From CANKHA01 sp963750965 (GTDB taxonomy: Bacteria; Pseudomonadota; Alphaproteobacteria; Rhizobiales; Xanthobacteraceae): DNA of 64,000 nucleotides. Below, piece after piece: positions 38,377 to 48,032 of this stretch. Where the stretch lies: NCBI GenBank assembly GCA_963750965.1, contig CAVVSK010000024.1:52464-116463 (forward strand), in the 5' to 3' direction. The number at the start of each line of letters is the position of its first letter. Positions within the stretch are counted from its first letter, which is position 1. The notes below the pieces were generated by a model that made no database searches, was not told where the DNA came from, and saw nothing but the letters and a program-made list of their open reading frames with translations. A program made the translations under genes and the position numbers.

Positions 38377-39129
38377 TTGACCCTCCTCGCAAGACTTCTA
38401 GGCGCACTGTCACCTTCTCACGTCGTCCCAAGTGGATTCGCCGCTGGGTTGAGGCTGGTGGCGCGCCGAGCCGACCCCACTTTCACGCAGGGAACATATG
38501 AGCTTCCCATTCAGGAAGCGATTGTGTCGAACCTCAATGCGGGTGATGTCTTTTTCGATATCGGCGCCAATATCGGTTTTTTTTCCGTGATTGCCGCCCG
38601 ATGCGTGGGCGAAGGCGGTCGCGTTTATGCCTTCGAGCCCGTCAGTAGGAACGCTGCCGCAATCAAACGCAATGCCGAATTGAACAACCTCGGAGTCATC
38701 GAAGTCTTCACTGAAGCGGTCGGCTCGCACAGCCATCGCGGCGAGCTTCTGCTTGCTCACCATATCGGGGGCGCAGCCCTGTCTTCGGCAGGCCCTCCGC
38801 CGGACCTTTCTGGAGCGACCCCAATCGATGTCGTGGCGCTTGACGACGCCATTAGCCGGCGCGGTCTGCGGGCCCCCTCCCTCGTCAAAATTGATGTCGA
38901 GGGCGCCGAAATCGATGTCCTACGGGGTATGCCTGAAACATTGCGGGTTTGCCGGCCGACGATCATCTACGAGATCGACGACGAAACGCGCGAGGGCATT
39001 GACCGCAAGGGTCGCGTCATCGCTGAATTTCTGACGGCTTCCGATTACACGTTGGAACCGTTGCGGCCGGCCTATCCGGAGCAAGCGTGGCAGGTCCTCC
39101 ACATTTTGGCCCGTCCGGCAGCGGCGTAG
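38377..39129 (+). CDS. FkbM family methyltransferase
   Basis: 250 aa, TTG start near 38377. SAM site VFFDIGANIGFFSVIAARCVG and the family motif SLVKIDVEGAEIDVLRGM. FkbM enzymes O-methylate sugars in polysaccharides and glycosides. It lies 43 bp after the propeller gene, same strand. Methyl acceptor unknown. Confidence 0.92.
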   Translation: MTLLARLLGALSPSHVVPSGFAAGLRLVARRADPTFTQGTYELPIQEAIVSNLNAGDVFFDIGANIGFFSVIAARCVGEGGRVYAFEPVSRNAAAIKRNAELNNLGVIEVFTEAVGSHSHRGELLLAHHIGGAALSSAGPPPDLSGATPIDVVALDDAISRRGLRAPSLVKIDVEGAEIDVLRGMPETLRVCRPTIIYEIDDETREGIDRKGRVIAEFLTASDYTLEPLRPAYPEQAWQVLHILARPAAA

Positions 39130-39163
39130 ACATGTCACGTTTATCGGACCAAACGGAACTCTA

Positions 39164-39829
39164 ATGCCGCGAATGGAAGGCATCATCCCTCGCGCGCGCA
39201 GCACTGTGCGCGATTTCGTACGCACCCGCCTTCCATCCCTAAATCGGCGCATCGGTACATTCCATCTTTCGGAAGATCGGCGGCTTTTGGAAACAAATAT
39301 CTTGATGTATTTGCGGGATGATCCAGCGATAAACCGAATTCTCTTTGTCGGGTGCGAATGGTACACGAAACATTACGAAAAATTTTTCAAATCCAAAGAC
39401 TATTGGACACTCGAAATCGACCCAGCGAAGCGGCGATACGGCGGGCGCCGACATATAGTCGATTCATTGAAGAATCTTGGGCTACACGCCCCCAAAGACT
39501 ATTTTGATGCGATCGTGTGCAACGGTGTTTTCATGAAGACGGCAATTGAAACGCGTGAGGAGGCAGAACCTTCGTTTGAGGCCTGCATCGACTGCCTTCG
39601 GACAGGGGGTTGGTACATCCTTGGCTGGAACGATACCGACGAATTGCGACCCTATCCGCCGTGCGAAAGCCCGGCGTTAGCGGCCCTCATCCCCACGGCG
39701 TTTCCATCGCTGGGAGCCAGCGAACATCGCACCAACACGAGTTACCGCCATACATACACCTTCTACACCAAGCCTAAGCCGCTTCCGGGCGACGTGACTG
39801 CCGCGCCGACAGAGCTTGTTCGTAAATAG
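39164..39829 (+). CDS. methyltransferase-like protein of the polysaccharide locus
   Basis: 221 aa. INRILFVGCEWYTKHYEKFF followed by DYWTLEIDP and YFDAIVCNGVFMKT is a degenerate class I SAM fold (GxE in place of GxGxG), with a C-terminal LRTGGWYILGWND. It may be a sugar methyltransferase or an inactive relative. Its last 56 bp overlap the end of the convergent GT4 gene, an unusually long antisense overlap, though both C-termini look plausible. Confidence 0.7.
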   Translation: MPRMEGIIPRARSTVRDFVRTRLPSLNRRIGTFHLSEDRRLLETNILMYLRDDPAINRILFVGCEWYTKHYEKFFKSKDYWTLEIDPAKRRYGGRRHIVDSLKNLGLHAPKDYFDAIVCNGVFMKTAIETREEAEPSFEACIDCLRTGGWYILGWNDTDELRPYPPCESPALAALIPTAFPSLGASEHRTNTSYRHTYTFYTKPKPLPGDVTAAPTELVRK

Positions 39830-41054
39830 ACCCTGTAAGTTCAGCAATCCGTGACCACGAATAGCGTTCGGCAACGCGCTGTCCACCCCGACGGCCAAAT
39901 GCAGCGGCTTGCCCCGGATCCGCAAGAAGCCGGTTGATTGCAGCCGCTAGCATATCCGGTTCATTTTTTTCGACAATCAATCCGCCTCCTGTCCACTCGA
40001 CAATCTCTGGCATGCCTCCGACGCGCGTTGCGATCACCGGTGTTCCGGTGGCGAGTGCCTCGACAAGGCTCATTCCAAAGGACTCGCTGAGCGAGGGATT
40101 TACAAGGAGCGACGCACCGGCGTAGCGGTCCAGAATACGTTCGTATGGCTCCGAATTAACAAAATTGATTGTGTGGCCGAGATGCGGCGGCACCATTGCA
40201 CGCAACGCGGCGTTGTATGAGCCGTTGTAAGCGTTTGCGCGATCATAGAACCGAGACAGACCGGCAACATCGGGATCCTCACTTAGGTCTACGAGAAACT
40301 CACGCGGGGTTTCGGAGGGCGGGCCAACGATATCGAGCCGGGCTTCCGGGTGCGCGGCTACGACCTTCGGCCAGGCTTCTATCAGCGTGTGAACGCCCTT
40401 CTCCGCTGAAACGCGCCCAACGAACAGGACTTTGGCCGGGCTGCGTTGGGTCCGGACCGATGCAAGCCGCTCCACGGGCGCCCCGTTCGGCAAAACTGCA
40501 AACCGCACCTTGTCACCCACACACGTGCTGAAGCGTCGGCGAGCGGCATCGGTCACATGGCTCGAACAACCCACCACGGTATCGCAAGCAGCGACTGCTT
40601 CCATCATTTCCCGTAGATCGAGCTGGACGAGCCAGTCGCAGTGCATATGGAGCACGATCGTCGCGTTAGGTGCCGCGCGCCGAATGATCGGAGCGTATTG
40701 AGGAAAGTTCTGCAGATGGACAACATCGGGCGCAAGCTCACGAATTCGGCGCACCGCCTGCATGAGAAAGTCGATGGCGTAGTAACTGCGCGTAAAGAGC
40801 GGAGAATGCGGCCAAACATAGTTCCACAGGCGAGACGCTGCGCCCCACAGCCTGACGGGCGCACAGGTGAGGAATTGCACGTTGAGGCCGTCAATATCGC
40901 ACCGCAAGGGCTCTCTACGCGGTCGTGGAGCGATAATGGTGACCTCATTGCCGGCAGCGAGCCGGCGGGCAACCTCGTATGTCCAAATTCCAATCGAATT
41001 CTGATGAGGTGGCAAAACCTCATCAAAATGCTGACAGACAAATACGACTTTCAT
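39774..41054 (-). CDS. family 4 glycosyltransferase
   Basis: 426 aa. N-domain VVFVCQHFDEVLPPHQNSIGIWTYE-type start, DVVHLQNFPQYAPII and MHCDWLVQLDL; C-domain VLFVGRVSAEKGVHTLIEAW, NPSLSESFGMSLVEALATGTPVIATRVGGMPEIV (donor site) and RYSWSRIAELT. Last gene of the minus-strand operon that starts with the ExoY-like transferase at 46.4 kb; it begins 10 bp after the flippase stop. Confidence 0.93.
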   Translation of the reverse strand: MKVVFVCQHFDEVLPPHQNSIGIWTYEVARRLAAGNEVTIIAPRPRREPLRCDIDGLNVQFLTCAPVRLWGAASRLWNYVWPHSPLFTRSYYAIDFLMQAVRRIRELAPDVVHLQNFPQYAPIIRRAAPNATIVLHMHCDWLVQLDLREMMEAVAACDTVVGCSSHVTDAARRRFSTCVGDKVRFAVLPNGAPVERLASVRTQRSPAKVLFVGRVSAEKGVHTLIEAWPKVVAAHPEARLDIVGPPSETPREFLVDLSEDPDVAGLSRFYDRANAYNGSYNAALRAMVPPHLGHTINFVNSEPYERILDRYAGASLLVNPSLSESFGMSLVEALATGTPVIATRVGGMPEIVEWTGGGLIVEKNEPDMLAAAINRLLADPGQAAAFGRRGGQRVAERYSWSRIAELTGSIYEQALSARQSRRPEAA

Positions 41055-41064
41055 TTTCGTTCGC

Positions 41065-42510
41065 CTAGCCGCGCAACCGGAGGGACAAATCCCGCGCGTT
41101 TAGCAAGTCCGGCCGAACCAGAATAATCGCCGCTCCGAGGTAAACGACGGCGCCCGCGGCGATACCGCCGGCAATGAGGATGATCGGCGACAAATTCGCC
41201 GGCGCAGCCGCCAGCCAAGCGGCGACCGCGGCGAACATCAGGACGGCGGCAAACGCAAGCCGCGGGTAAATTGCGAGCGGCTTCAGGACATCAACTTGCC
41301 CAATGCGCTGGACCAAGAAGAGGAAGATCGGCAACAACAGCAGATTGGTGGCGACAAGAGCCGAGATAGTGGCGTTGAGATTGATCTGTGCGGCGGCGGT
41401 TAGAAGAATCGCCCCCAAAACCGTGTACGCTATATTCAATTTCAGGATCAGGCCGGAATGACCAAGCGCCAGAATCGTAAAGGCGCAGATGCTGTCGATC
41501 GCGCGCTGCAACCCCAGCAGCATGAGGATCTGAACGGCAAGAATGCCCGAGATCCACTGCTGGCCGAAGATAAACGGTACCGCCACCGGCGCAATCGCTG
41601 CAAAACCCACGAAGGCCGGAAATGCGACAATTCCGGCGAGGCGGACCGAGGCGTTAAAGAAGCGATCGATTTTTTCCGGTTCGCTCTGGACTCGCGAGAC
41701 CGCAGGCAAAGTCATGGCCACAATCGGGCTCAGAAACGCTTCCACCAGCAGTTCAAGCGGGCGCCGAGCCATTGCGTAAATACCAACAGCATAGGGCCCG
41801 AGAAAGAGCCCAAGAATGACCTTCGGCATTTCGTCGTTCACGAAGGTCCAGAGCGACTGGCCGAGTATCGGGCCGCCAAATCCGAATAATTCGCTGCACC
41901 GAGACCATGAGAATTGCAGCCTCGGCGACCACGCACTGCCCACCAGAAGGACCACCGTTTCGACCACTGCCTTGGCGATCTGCATCCATATGATGCTCCA
42001 CATTCCGTAACCGGAAATTGCCAGCGCCACACCGAGCGAGCCGCCTATTATCGTTCCGACCATCGTTCGCAATGCGAACAGCCGGAAATTGAGCTGGCGC
42101 TTGAGGATGGCGATCGGCACCCCGGCAAAGGACTGAATCAGGACGATAAGGCTGGTCCAGCGGATGAGATCCTTGAGCACGGGCTGACCGAAAATATCCG
42201 CAATCACGCCCGCAAATGCCCAAATGAGGCCGCTTAGGACAGCCCCGATCACGACTAAAAGCCAGAAAACCGAATGGAAGTGGATGGGTTCGACCTCCGA
42301 GCGCTGAATGAGCGCCTCGGGCAGGCCCTTTGTGACAGGCACGGAGAGCAGCACCGGAGCCACCAAGGACAGGGCCGCAAGTCCAAAGGCTTCCGGTCCG
42401 AGGTGGCGAACAAGAATGACAAACACGGCAAACATCGCCGCTTGACGGCCCCAAGTTTCCACCGCCGTCCAGAATGTCCCCAAAACAATCTTGTTGCCCA
42501 GCGATGTCAT
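41065..42510 (-). CDS. Wzx-like oligosaccharide flippase
   Basis: 481-aa integral membrane protein with about 12-14 helices, of the polysaccharide transporter (PST/MATE-like) family: AAMFAVFVILVRHLGPEAFGLAALS at the N-terminus and KGLPEALIQRSEVEP after the second helix. It moves the lipid-linked repeat unit across the inner membrane for Wzy polymerisation. Its start overlaps the stop of the glycoside hydrolase gene by 4 bp (ATGA type). Confidence 0.92.
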   Translation of the reverse strand: MTSLGNKIVLGTFWTAVETWGRQAAMFAVFVILVRHLGPEAFGLAALSLVAPVLLSVPVTKGLPEALIQRSEVEPIHFHSVFWLLVVIGAVLSGLIWAFAGVIADIFGQPVLKDLIRWTSLIVLIQSFAGVPIAILKRQLNFRLFALRTMVGTIIGGSLGVALAISGYGMWSIIWMQIAKAVVETVVLLVGSAWSPRLQFSWSRCSELFGFGGPILGQSLWTFVNDEMPKVILGLFLGPYAVGIYAMARRPLELLVEAFLSPIVAMTLPAVSRVQSEPEKIDRFFNASVRLAGIVAFPAFVGFAAIAPVAVPFIFGQQWISGILAVQILMLLGLQRAIDSICAFTILALGHSGLILKLNIAYTVLGAILLTAAAQINLNATISALVATNLLLLPIFLFLVQRIGQVDVLKPLAIYPRLAFAAVLMFAAVAAWLAAAPANLSPIILIAGGIAAGAVVYLGAAIILVRPDLLNARDLSLRLRG

Positions 42511-44025
42511 TTTTTTTGGTCGGGAAAGAGAATTGCGTTACGGGAATGGAATTCGTTTGAAGAGATGATCTCCTGCTGTAAATTTACGCGGCTCAGCGCG
42601 CCTCGTTCTAGTTGTGAGACGTAGCTCATAAGCCCATCATTGTCAGGCTCTCGTCGGAGTAACATTCGATAGAGCATGATCACGAACTCACGATTGCTCA
42701 TCTTCGATGGCAGAAACCGGTCGCGGACCTCTTCAGAGGACAGAACGTCTAAAAGCATTTGTTGAATGGTCATTCCTTGCTTTAACGCGCTGACCAAATC
42801 CCACTGCTCACCCGGGCTTGGCATGCGGCCCATCGCAAGGCAGACGCTATAGGCTGCCTGGTTTTCAGCGGTGGTGACGGAGGAGTTGAATGCCGCAAGG
42901 TTGCACCGGCGGGAAATAAGTTCCGCGCGAGACAATGTTCGTCGCGCCAATGAAGCTTCGTTTGGCGGGATTATTGGTTGGATCGCGGGGACAGAACCGG
43001 TTTGTTCGGATCCGGCGGCAATGAATTGCTTGACCGCATCATAGGCAGGCTTTGGCTTGTCCGGCATCCACTTTCCATGGCTGTCCTGGACCATCCCGAC
43101 GAGACCCATGACGGCTTCGAAACTTGGGCTCCAATAGGGTTCATCCATGAGCTCATAGAGGTGCGCCGCTTCAATATTGTAGATGGATTGATGGCGCCGG
43201 ATGTGGGCCATCATCTCAACGAGCCCGTCGGCCTGTTGCTGTTTACCCTTTCTCGCTGCCTCCGGGATTATTGAATTCGGTGATCCAGATCGGCCGATTA
43301 AGGCGAACGAGGAATTTCAGAGCCTCCTCGGGATCACCTTCATAATGGTGCCAAACTGAAATATCCCATTGGATGCCGTCTTGCAGCATGCGCAAGAACG
43401 CGCCGGTATGGCCCCAGCCGGCCGTCCCCACGGCTTTCCGCAACGACGGATCGACCGCAGTAACGCCGTCCGAAAGCCCCCTCAGAACAGAACTCGCCTT
43501 TTCCCAGCGCGGACTGAAATAGTGCAGTACGCCTGTACCGCCTGCAGGGCCCCAGGAGCAATTGTATTGCACACCATCGTCCTGCATCTCGCAGGCTTTG
43601 ATGATCGCATGATTTTCAAGTTCGTTTCCGAGTTCCCAGACGCGAATGTCGTTCTTGAACCGGGACACTAGCGCCACAGCCAAGTCAAACGATCGCGCGT
43701 AAAGATCCTTTGCTGACAGGCGATCCAGATCCAAGTCAGGCGTGATAACTGGAAGGATCTCAATGTCGCGCGCCTTAGCTTCTACCAAAAGGCGGGCCAG
43801 ATCGGAGGCAAACCGGATATCAGAAATATTGACGCGATAGGACTTCATCCCGAGCTCTTTCACGTAGCTCAGTTGCTGCTCAAAAGAGATGCCGGGATAC
43901 GCGGTGAACGGATGGCCGTTTACCCCCCACAGAATATCGGCCCGTGGCGCGACAGAGCTGGCGGTCCATGCCGCAGCAATAAGAAAGGCGGCGAAACCAG
44001 TTTTTCGAAGAACGGCGTGGGACAT
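42507..44025 (-). pseudogene. secreted glycoside hydrolase-like protein with C-terminal DUF4214, frame interrupted once
   Basis: Reconstructed 505 aa. Signal peptide at residues 1-28, start MSHAVL at 44025 (44031 possible). A TIM-barrel hydrolase follows: WELGNELENH holds the likely acid/base Glu and PIWITEFNNPGG the likely nucleophile Glu, as in GH39/GH5-type (clan A) enzymes. After LYELMDEPYWSPSFEAVMGLV comes a linker and a DUF4214 domain (RFLPSKMSNREFVIMLYRMLLRREPDNDG). The two frames join as SEKGKQQQADGLVEMMAH if one base of the TTT at 43249-43251 is removed. Located inside the wzy-wzx operon, like the PslG-type hydrolases of other exopolysaccharide systems. Confidence 0.75.
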
Positions 44026-44036
44026 CGCCATCGCCG

Positions 44037-45458
44037 TCAACTCGACGTAGCAGCTGCAGGAGTATAGGGAATCAGGCGGTCGTCGGATTCGAGGTGTTGC
44101 CGGCACGCGATAACCGTTGCAAGGGCGACAAAGAACAGCGCTCCGGGTTCTGCAGAGCCGCCCGAAATCACAGCCGCGGCGATCCAAAGCAGAGCAAAAG
44201 ACCGGACACTGTCGTGCAGGGCCACCAGCTCAGCATCGGCATCGGACCTCCGCGATTGTTTGGCCCCCCTTGCAAATTCAAGGACGACTGCTGCCATCAG
44301 GATCGAACCCAACACACCGAGTTGTGATACGACCGAGACCACCCAGCTTGAGGAGCGCGAGCTTCCAAAACCAATGCCAAGACCCGCCGTATCTATGAGC
44401 GACTGAAGACTTCTGGTCGTCCAATACGTCCGTTCATCCGCCGAAACGGACGACGACTTGTTAAGCACCGTAGTCTCGAACAAACGAATCAGCGGTTGAA
44501 AAAAATCCGGATTTACGAGGTGTATGGCAAACGCGGCCGTTACGGCGATAAGTGCGAGCCCAGCCAACGTTAAGTCTTGTCGTAAGAACTTACCTTCCAA
44601 GACCGCACCGAGACTTGACGCGCCAACAAGCAGCGCGATCACCACTGCGCCAAGATATGCGGTCGTCGATGTGGATAGGACGAGAAGTGCGGAAAGGCAG
44701 ACCGTTAAGGTAAGAGCCAACGTCGATCCAGTTCGCCGCCAAAACGTCAACGTAAATGCCAAGCATGCGAGCGTGTATCCACCATAAGCGGATGCCTCTG
44801 AAAATCCGCCGACGATCCGGTGAAATCCCCCCTCCTCTACATTGGTTGCGAGCGCGTAGGACGCAGTTCGCATAAATCTCAGCACGTCGCCGGCGCCGGA
44901 CAGCTTTCCGGCCAAGTCAATTAATCCAAGACCCGCGTGAACGATGCATAACGCGAAGAATCCACGCAAGACGAGTTGCAGGTTCTCGCGTCGCAGCAGA
45001 CGCATGCTGAGGGCCACAAAAATGAGGACACCAAGGGTAAAATACAACGTCTGCGTTAGATTTCCGGAGACCGGTGCGAGCGGCAGCTCAAGAACCTCTC
45101 CGCTGTCCCGCGACGGCACGAAAGCCGTCGTAAGACTAGCGAAGAGGCGCGGAAGAATTATCGCACTCGCGCTCACGTACAGCGCCAACGCAACCAATAT
45201 CCAAGAGGTTTTGGATCGGGAAAACACCATTGCGAAGTCATACGGGAAGGACTTCCGAACGACGACCGAGGACACGAGGAGGAGGGCGAAGACGGTATAG
45301 ATGAGGGGAGACGAACCGCCCAAGGCATCGAGCGTTGCAATCGATGTGGCGCCGAACGCAAAGGACGCCATCAATGCAAGAGTCAAAGCGCCGCGCTGGC
45401 TATAACTAACAATCAAAAGTACCGCACAGATTACCAGGCCGACGACAGAAAGTTGCAT
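44037..45458 (-). CDS. O-antigen ligase/Wzy-like polymerase membrane protein
   Basis: 473 aa with about 11-12 helices and a large periplasmic loop (about 330-380) containing ERTYWTTRSLQSLIDTAGLGIGFGSSRSSSW, whose GxGxGS-type motif is typical of Wzy_C/O-antigen ligase proteins. In a locus with Wzx, a priming transferase and a Wzz-like protein it is most likely the repeat-unit polymerase. The downstream hydrolase starts 6-12 bp after its stop. Confidence 0.85.
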   Translation of the reverse strand: MQLSVVGLVICAVLLIVSYSQRGALTLALMASFAFGATSIATLDALGGSSPLIYTVFALLLVSSVVVRKSFPYDFAMVFSRSKTSWILVALALYVSASAIILPRLFASLTTAFVPSRDSGEVLELPLAPVSGNLTQTLYFTLGVLIFVALSMRLLRRENLQLVLRGFFALCIVHAGLGLIDLAGKLSGAGDVLRFMRTASYALATNVEEGGFHRIVGGFSEASAYGGYTLACLAFTLTFWRRTGSTLALTLTVCLSALLVLSTSTTAYLGAVVIALLVGASSLGAVLEGKFLRQDLTLAGLALIAVTAAFAIHLVNPDFFQPLIRLFETTVLNKSSSVSADERTYWTTRSLQSLIDTAGLGIGFGSSRSSSWVVSVVSQLGVLGSILMAAVVLEFARGAKQSRRSDADAELVALHDSVRSFALLWIAAAVISGGSAEPGALFFVALATVIACRQHLESDDRLIPYTPAAATSS

Positions 45459-45648
45459 TAACTACATCTCATCTTACAGAGGGCTCTCATCTTACGTAGC
45501 GCATCTGTCAGAGCTATGCGCACTGCCCACCTTACCAACGATCCGAAGCGATCATCTTACAGGGGCCGCGGGACGGCCCGACCGGCCGCTCAACGGTAGC
45601 GATTTGCACGATTTTCTCTTAAGCAAAAAGAGCGTGCTTCCGTCTGGA

Positions 45649-46389
45649 TCAACCCGCGTCGTCAAACTTCATAATAGCGACTGTGGTCTTGGCCAGAATA
45701 AGCCAATCCCCCCGCAGGGTCCAATTCCGAGCATAGGAACTGTCAAGCAGGACCCGTTCCGGATACTCGATATTACTTCTGCCGCTAACTTGCCAAATCC
45801 CCGTCAAACCCGGCCGAACTCGCAGGTAATCCTGTACATACCCGGCATAGTTCTTCAGTTCGTTTTCGAGAATTGGCCGCGGGCCCACGCAACTCATTTC
45901 GCCGCGAAGCACATTGATCAGCTGAGGAAGCTCGTCGAGGCTCGACTTGCGCAAGACATTTCCCATCCATGTGATTCTTGGATCTCTCTTTAGTTTTCTG
46001 CGCAGTCGCCACTCTCGCGCAGCTTGCGGATCCGTCGCCAGATGGCGATCCAACAGTGCGTCCGCGTTTGAGACCATGGTACGAAATTTGAAACAGCGAA
46101 ACGGCTTTCCTTTATAGCCGATGCGGGTTTGAGCAAAAATAACCGGCCCGCCCATGGTCAGTTTGACGAAAATGGCCACCATCAACATGAGGGGCATCAA
46201 CGCCACCGTTGCTAACAAAGCGATGCATATATCAGTTACGCGTTTAGGCACTCCTCCAACCGGCGAAGAATGCTGATTGTTTTTGAACTGATGAATGACA
46301 TAGCTCGTGGCAGCCTGCGATGGGCTTGGCTCCTCGGTCGCGACTTTAGCGAATTGTCGATGGGCTACCACTGAACTGCCCCCTTCCAA
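45649..46389 (-). CDS. ExoY-like priming sugar-phosphate transferase
   Basis: 246 aa. One N-terminal membrane helix (ICIALLATVALMPLMLMVAIFVKL), then the family block GPVIFAQTRIGYKGKPFRCFKFRTM, KRDPRITWMGNVLRKSSLDELPQL, INVLRGEMSCVGPRPI and RPGLTGIWQVSGRS. It transfers hexose-1-phosphate from UDP-sugar to undecaprenyl phosphate, the first step of repeat-unit assembly. First gene of the operon reaching down to 39.8 kb. Confidence 0.95.
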   Translation of the reverse strand: MEGGSSVVAHRQFAKVATEEPSPSQAATSYVIHQFKNNQHSSPVGGVPKRVTDICIALLATVALMPLMLMVAIFVKLTMGGPVIFAQTRIGYKGKPFRCFKFRTMVSNADALLDRHLATDPQAAREWRLRRKLKRDPRITWMGNVLRKSSLDELPQLINVLRGEMSCVGPRPILENELKNYAGYVQDYLRVRPGLTGIWQVSGRSNIEYPERVLLDSSYARNWTLRGDWLILAKTTVAIMKFDDAG

Positions 46390-46726
46390 CTCAATAACTT
46401 TAGCGGACGGCCCTCGTCGGGTCGAACAATACGCGAAGGTCTTTTAAAGCCGTGCTTTGCTTGTTGGTCTGTGCCTTCTCGAATCCTCGCACTGTATTAT
46501 TTTTGAGAACGCCCCTCCGAGCAAGGCGAACAAAGGGCGTAGTACCTAATAAGTGCGGGAGATATCGCCTGATTGGTGATCGCCAAGCCACTAGAAAGAT
46601 TTGGTGACAATGGCTGGCCCAAGGATTTGCGCGCCTCGCGCATCTGCGGCGAGCAGGCGGCAAGATTTCTTTGCCGAATGTATGGGTCAACGGACGGTGT
46701 GAACCAGCCATCGCAGCACGCAAAAA
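46390..46726. other. intergenic region between LuxR-type regulator and ExoY-like gene
   Basis: 337 bp on the regulator's 3' side and the transferase's 5' side. It contains short open frames without recognisable products. Likely promoter of the exoY-like operon and a possible site for the regulator; no clear palindrome was picked out. Confidence 0.35.
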
Positions 46727-47521
46727 TCAAACGTTTTGAGAACGCATCATGTTACTGGTGATAAAGGCTACCTCGGTTCGATTTTTGGCCTTGAGTTTCT
46801 TCATTATGTTCCGGACATGCACCTTCACGGTGCTTTCCCGCATGTCCAGTTCGTAGGCGATGACTTTGTTGGCCTTGCCTCGGCAAAGCGCTTCCACAAC
46901 CGCCGCCTGGCGGGTGGTAAACGGCCCGCACTTGGCTGCTTGGTCCGGCGTCTTGGTTGGCCTCTCCCGCATAGATACAAGACTGCTCGCCGGCACAAAA
47001 ACGCCGCCCGCCTTTACCAAACGCATGGCTTCAATAGCGACCTGAAGAGGTACGCTCGTGGGAATATAGCCGCGAGCACCCCCATTGAGTGCCCCCATGA
47101 CTTCATCAGGATCGTCGAGGTCGTTTAGGATGATTGTCGGAACTTGATTCCGCGCCTGCTTCAGCAGGAAAAGCTGCCGGCGCACCGCCGCCGCGGCCGG
47201 TTTATCCGAATTACTTAAGATGATAACCGAGGCTGAAAGGCCGTCTGAAACCGCAAGAAAGGCGTCGACGCTCGGGAAGGACGTGACGCTGCAACCCAGG
47301 ACAAGTCTAAGACATTGGGTCAGGCACTCTCGGATGAAGATGCGGGGCTCGATTACCACGATCAGGGTTGGTGAGTTGATATCCTCACCTGCTGAGAAGC
47401 CTGCGAAGTCTAGGCTTTGGCTGCTGTAGCTCTCTTTCGTAGTTTCTTTGGCCAGGCTGGTCGAAGAATGAATCCAGGCTATCTCTACGGAGTTCGCCAC
47501 GTCCATCCGACGGTTACTCAT
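46727..47521 (-). CDS. LuxR-family response-regulator-like transcription factor with degenerate receiver
   Basis: 264 aa from ATG 47521. The N-terminal receiver-like domain (about 50-175: LIVVIEPRIFIRECLTQCL, ILNDLDDPDEVMGALNGGARGY) lacks the usual phospho-acceptor Asp at the end of strand 3, which reads SVIILSNSDKP. The C-terminal HTH (about 195-255: FTTRQAAVVEALCRGKANKVIAYELDMRESTVKVHVRNIMKKL) is a typical GerE-type helix-turn-helix. The related position next to exoY-like and Wzz-like genes suggests control of this polysaccharide locus, without phosphorelay. Confidence 0.88.
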   Translation of the reverse strand: MSNRRMDVANSVEIAWIHSSTSLAKETTKESYSSQSLDFAGFSAGEDINSPTLIVVIEPRIFIRECLTQCLRLVLGCSVTSFPSVDAFLAVSDGLSASVIILSNSDKPAAAAVRRQLFLLKQARNQVPTIILNDLDDPDEVMGALNGGARGYIPTSVPLQVAIEAMRLVKAGGVFVPASSLVSMRERPTKTPDQAAKCGPFTTRQAAVVEALCRGKANKVIAYELDMRESTVKVHVRNIMKKLKAKNRTEVAFITSNMMRSQNV

Positions 47522-47725
47522 GGATACCCCCAACGCAACATGCAAAATTTAACGGCTTATTAACGCTTTGTTTATGCCATCTTTGGTTTAAAAGATCTAC
47601 CTCCTCGTCGTTAGTACTAACAACTAGTTTCTTACCTATTTTGGAGGACCAATTGCATAATTGCCCTGTTAAAAAAAGTGGGCCGGGAAAGCGGCCAACG
47701 TCAAATTTTGCAAACAGGGCCGGCC

Positions 47726-47983
47726 ATGACGCAGCCAGAAGAAAAACCGAAAAAAATATTGCAGGAACAATTGCTTCAACGCTCCCGGTGCACGACAGTG
47801 ACTTCCTGGGCGGTGGGACGGATCGAAGGCGCAAAGCTTACTGCGCTGCAGTTCAACGCAGGGGTGCCCTTTCTGTTAAGCGCAGAGGATGCATTAAATC
47901 TCAGCAGGGCACTGCGAGCCGAGGCCGAAGTGGTCGCCAAACTCAACCCAGATAAAACGCGCTCTGACCACAATAGGACATAA
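47726..47983 (+). CDS. small hypothetical protein
   Basis: 85 aa from ATG 47726. RCTTVTSWAVGRIEGAKLTAL, then QFNAGVPFLLSAEDALNLSRAL and a charged tail. Length and composition are of a small cytosolic protein; a comparable small protein family exists in rhizobia, but I cannot name it. Divergent from the regulator, convergent with the Wzz-like gene. Confidence 0.55.
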   Translation: MTQPEEKPKKILQEQLLQRSRCTTVTSWAVGRIEGAKLTALQFNAGVPFLLSAEDALNLSRALRAEAEVVAKLNPDKTRSDHNRT

Positions 47984-48032
47984 TTCCTCAAACTTAGTCC
48001 CTTGGCGGGTCGTTCTGATCGGCGGGCTGAGG

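Noticed and set aside
46400..46723. 107-aa minus-strand frame between ExoY-like and regulator genes
   Set aside because: Arg-rich composition typical of non-coding frames and no ribosome-binding site.
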